Part shown: positions 62,683 to 64,000 of the stretch, piece after piece
Position numbering within the stretch: the first letter of the stretch is position 1
How the letters are laid out: each line of letters starts with the position of its first letter
Assembly: GCA_039583695.1 (NCBI GenBank)
Contig: JAVKSL010000006.1
Location: 13,488-77,487 of the forward strand
Length of the DNA stretch: 64,000 bases
Reading direction: 5' to 3'
Origin: JAVKSL01 sp039583695
GTDB lineage: Bacteria > Actinomycetota > Acidimicrobiia > Acidimicrobiales > JAJPHD01
The notes under the pieces: generated by a model
The model's database searches: none
Seen by the model: only the letters and a program-made list of their open reading frames with translations
What the model was told of the DNA's origin: nothing
Translations under genes and position numbers: made by a program

Positions 62683-64000
62683 ATGAGCGCTGCGCGGGCG
62701 GGAGTGCCGCCGAAGCCGGGTAGCTGGTCGAAGCCGGGTAGCTGGCAGGGTGTGGTGGCGGCCCTGGTGGGAGTCGGACTGCTCAGCGCGGCCATGCTGC
62801 CGCTGCGGTCGCATCTGAGCGTGGCGACCACGGCGCTGGTGCTGGTGGTTCCGGTAGTGGTCGGCGTAGCTCTCGGTGGCTACGTCGCCGGGGCCGTGGG
62901 GGTGGTGGCCGGCTTCGCTGCCTACGACTGGTGGTTCATCCCCCCGTACTCGACCTTCTCGGTGGGAGCAGCGCAGAACTGGGTGGCCCTCGGCGTCTAC
63001 GCCACCGTCACCGTGGTGGTGTCCCAGGTGGTGGCGGCACTGCGGCGAGCGCGCACGATAACGGCCCGCCAGGAGCAAGACGCCCGCCGCCTCTTTGAGA
63101 TCTCCGACCTGCTCATCGGGGATCGTCCGACCGAGGCGCTGCTGGACAGCGTGGCGAGCACAGTACGCCGGGTGTTCGACCTGCGATCGGTGGTGATACT
63201 CCTGCCGCGCGACGGACGGCTCGGCGTCGCCGCTTCCGACGGCGAGGCTGTGCCCCAAGGACTGCTGCGCAGCATCATGCCGGAGCCGGGGCACCCCGCC
63301 CCAGTCGCCGTGGGGGGTTCCGAGGGCGTGTTCACCGTCACCCTCGCGACCTCGTCACGCCCTGTGGGCATCCTGGCCCTTGTCGGAGCGGATCTCGACG
63401 CCAACGACCGCCAGCTGCTGGCCATCTTCGCCAACCATGCGGCCCTGGCCGTCGAGCGGGCCCAGCTGCAAGAGCAGGCCACGCGAACCCGCATGCTGGA
63501 AGAGCTGGACCGCTGGCGGGGCGCGCTGCTCGGGTCGGTCTCCCACGATCTGCGAACGCCTCTGGCCTCGATCAAGGCTGCGGTCTCGGACCTGCGTGAC
63601 CGCCAGGTCGCTTTGGCGGAGGCGGAGCGCGCTGAGCTGTTGGAGATGATCGAATCCGAGGCAGACCGGCTCACCCGCCTGGTCACCAACTTGTTGGACA
63701 TGACAAGGATCGAGGCCGGTGCCCTGGAGGCCCATTGCCAGGTTGTGCTGATCGAAGAGCTTGTCCGCGAGGCCCTCAGCCGCGCCCGATGGCTCCTCGG
63801 ACCGGGCTGTGTCGGAGCTGACCTGCCGCCCGACCTGCCGCTGGTCAGTGCAGATCCTGTGCTGGTGGGCGAGATCCTGGCCAACCTTGTCGAGAATGCC
63901 GCCCGCCACGCCGGGGCGACCTCGCGGGACTATGCCGACGAGACCGGTGCCGACGAGACCGGTGCCGACGAGACCGGTGCCGACGAGACCGGTGCCGACG
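62683..64000 (+). CDS. DUF4118-GAF sensor histidine kinase, KdpD C-terminal half (runs off the window)
   Basis: About 439 codons are visible. N-terminal KPGSW is doubled, then DUF4118 with four membrane helices (the KdpD membrane domain, VAGFAAYDWWFIPPYSTFSV), a GAF domain, then HisKA with GSVSHDLRTPLASIKAAVSD (phosphorylated His) and the HATPase N-box EILANLVENAARHAGA. Right after the N-box come ADETG repeats that run to the window edge, where the ATP lid should follow. A TATCGT box at 62671-62676 ends 6 nt before the ATG (leaderless). With the divergent KdpD-USP gene it probably forms a two-part KdpD-like sensor. Confidence 0.88.
   Translation, partial: MSAARAGVPPKPGSWSKPGSWQGVVAALVGVGLLSAAMLPLRSHLSVATTALVLVVPVVVGVALGGYVAGAVGVVAGFAAYDWWFIPPYSTFSVGAAQNWVALGVYATVTVVVSQVVAALRRARTITARQEQDARRLFEISDLLIGDRPTEALLDSVASTVRRVFDLRSVVILLPRDGRLGVAASDGEAVPQGLLRSIMPEPGHPAPVAVGGSEGVFTVTLATSSRPVGILALVGADLDANDRQLLAIFANHAALAVERAQLQEQATRTRMLEELDRWRGALLGSVSHDLRTPLASIKAAVSDLRDRQVALAEAERAELLEMIESEADRLTRLVTNLLDMTRIEAGALEAHCQVVLIEELVREALSRARWLLGPGCVGADLPPDLPLVSADPVLVGEILANLVENAARHAGATSRDYADETGADETGADETGADETGAD
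63934..64000 (+). repeat. 15-bp in-frame tandem repeat at the window end
   Basis: GCCGACGAGACCGGT is repeated four times exactly and a fifth copy is cut by the window end. It encodes ADETG inside the ATP-binding domain of the histidine kinase. Confidence 0.95.

Overview
The window is high-GC DNA from an actinobacterium, most likely of the class Acidimicrobiia or a near relative (inference). Supporting signs are a WhiB regulator beside a pair of ArsA/Get3-type ATPases, a mycothiol-superfamily protein, an LprG-like lipoprotein with its MFS partner, frequent GTG and TTG starts, 4-bp ATGA/GTGA overlaps between genes, and many promoters whose -10 box lies only 5-8 nt before the start codon (leaderless mRNAs). 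Two 100-N gaps (10006-10105 and 40019-40118) both fall inside tandem repeats, and the window itself ends inside another, so this looks like a scaffolded draft or metagenome assembly.

Layout. 1-9 kb: start of dprA, a thiolase, a decayed IS110-type transposase, an SCP2 protein, assimilatory nitrite reductase nirBD, an acyl-CoA dehydrogenase-like protein and sucCD. 9-20 kb: UvrD/PcrA helicase (gapped), a SixA-like phosphatase, a cytosolic HtrA-like protein sharing a palindromic operator with an HxlR regulator, a LytM-like surface protein, tRNA-Pro, a response regulator, a STAS protein, two ArsA ATPases divergent from WhiB, and an amino-acid permease. 20-29 kb: a VKOR/thioredoxin-like oxidative folding pair, selA/selB, Mrp, an A-type Fe-S carrier, RidA and an alpha/beta hydrolase. 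28.7-34.4 kb: a tightly coupled cofactor operon panC-nadB-nadC-coaX-lysS plus a 55-aa ORF. 34.5-46.5 kb: YceI, LprG/MFS, a lipid-modification operon (FAD oxidoreductase, DUF1365, cyclopropane-fatty-acid-type methyltransferase, fatty-acid desaturase), a stomatin, and small genes.

The most interesting part is 47.5-61.4 kb. A guanidine-I (ykkC) riboswitch with an overlapping terminator precedes a dipeptide/nickel-type ABC transporter, then an agmatinase-family enzyme with the marks of Ni-dependent guanidine hydrolase (GdmH), then urease structural genes ureABC and accessory genes ureF, ureG, ureD. A NCS1 permease with a Cys-rich tail and a free-standing copy of that Cys-rich module follow. Read together, the locus appears to take guanidine to urea and then ammonia and CO2 under guanidine control. 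The window closes with a KdpD-like sensor split into two divergent genes.

A second theme is in-frame minisatellites: at least seven coding sequences carry recent tandem repeats with periods of 12-27 bp, always multiples of three, and these explain both assembly gaps.
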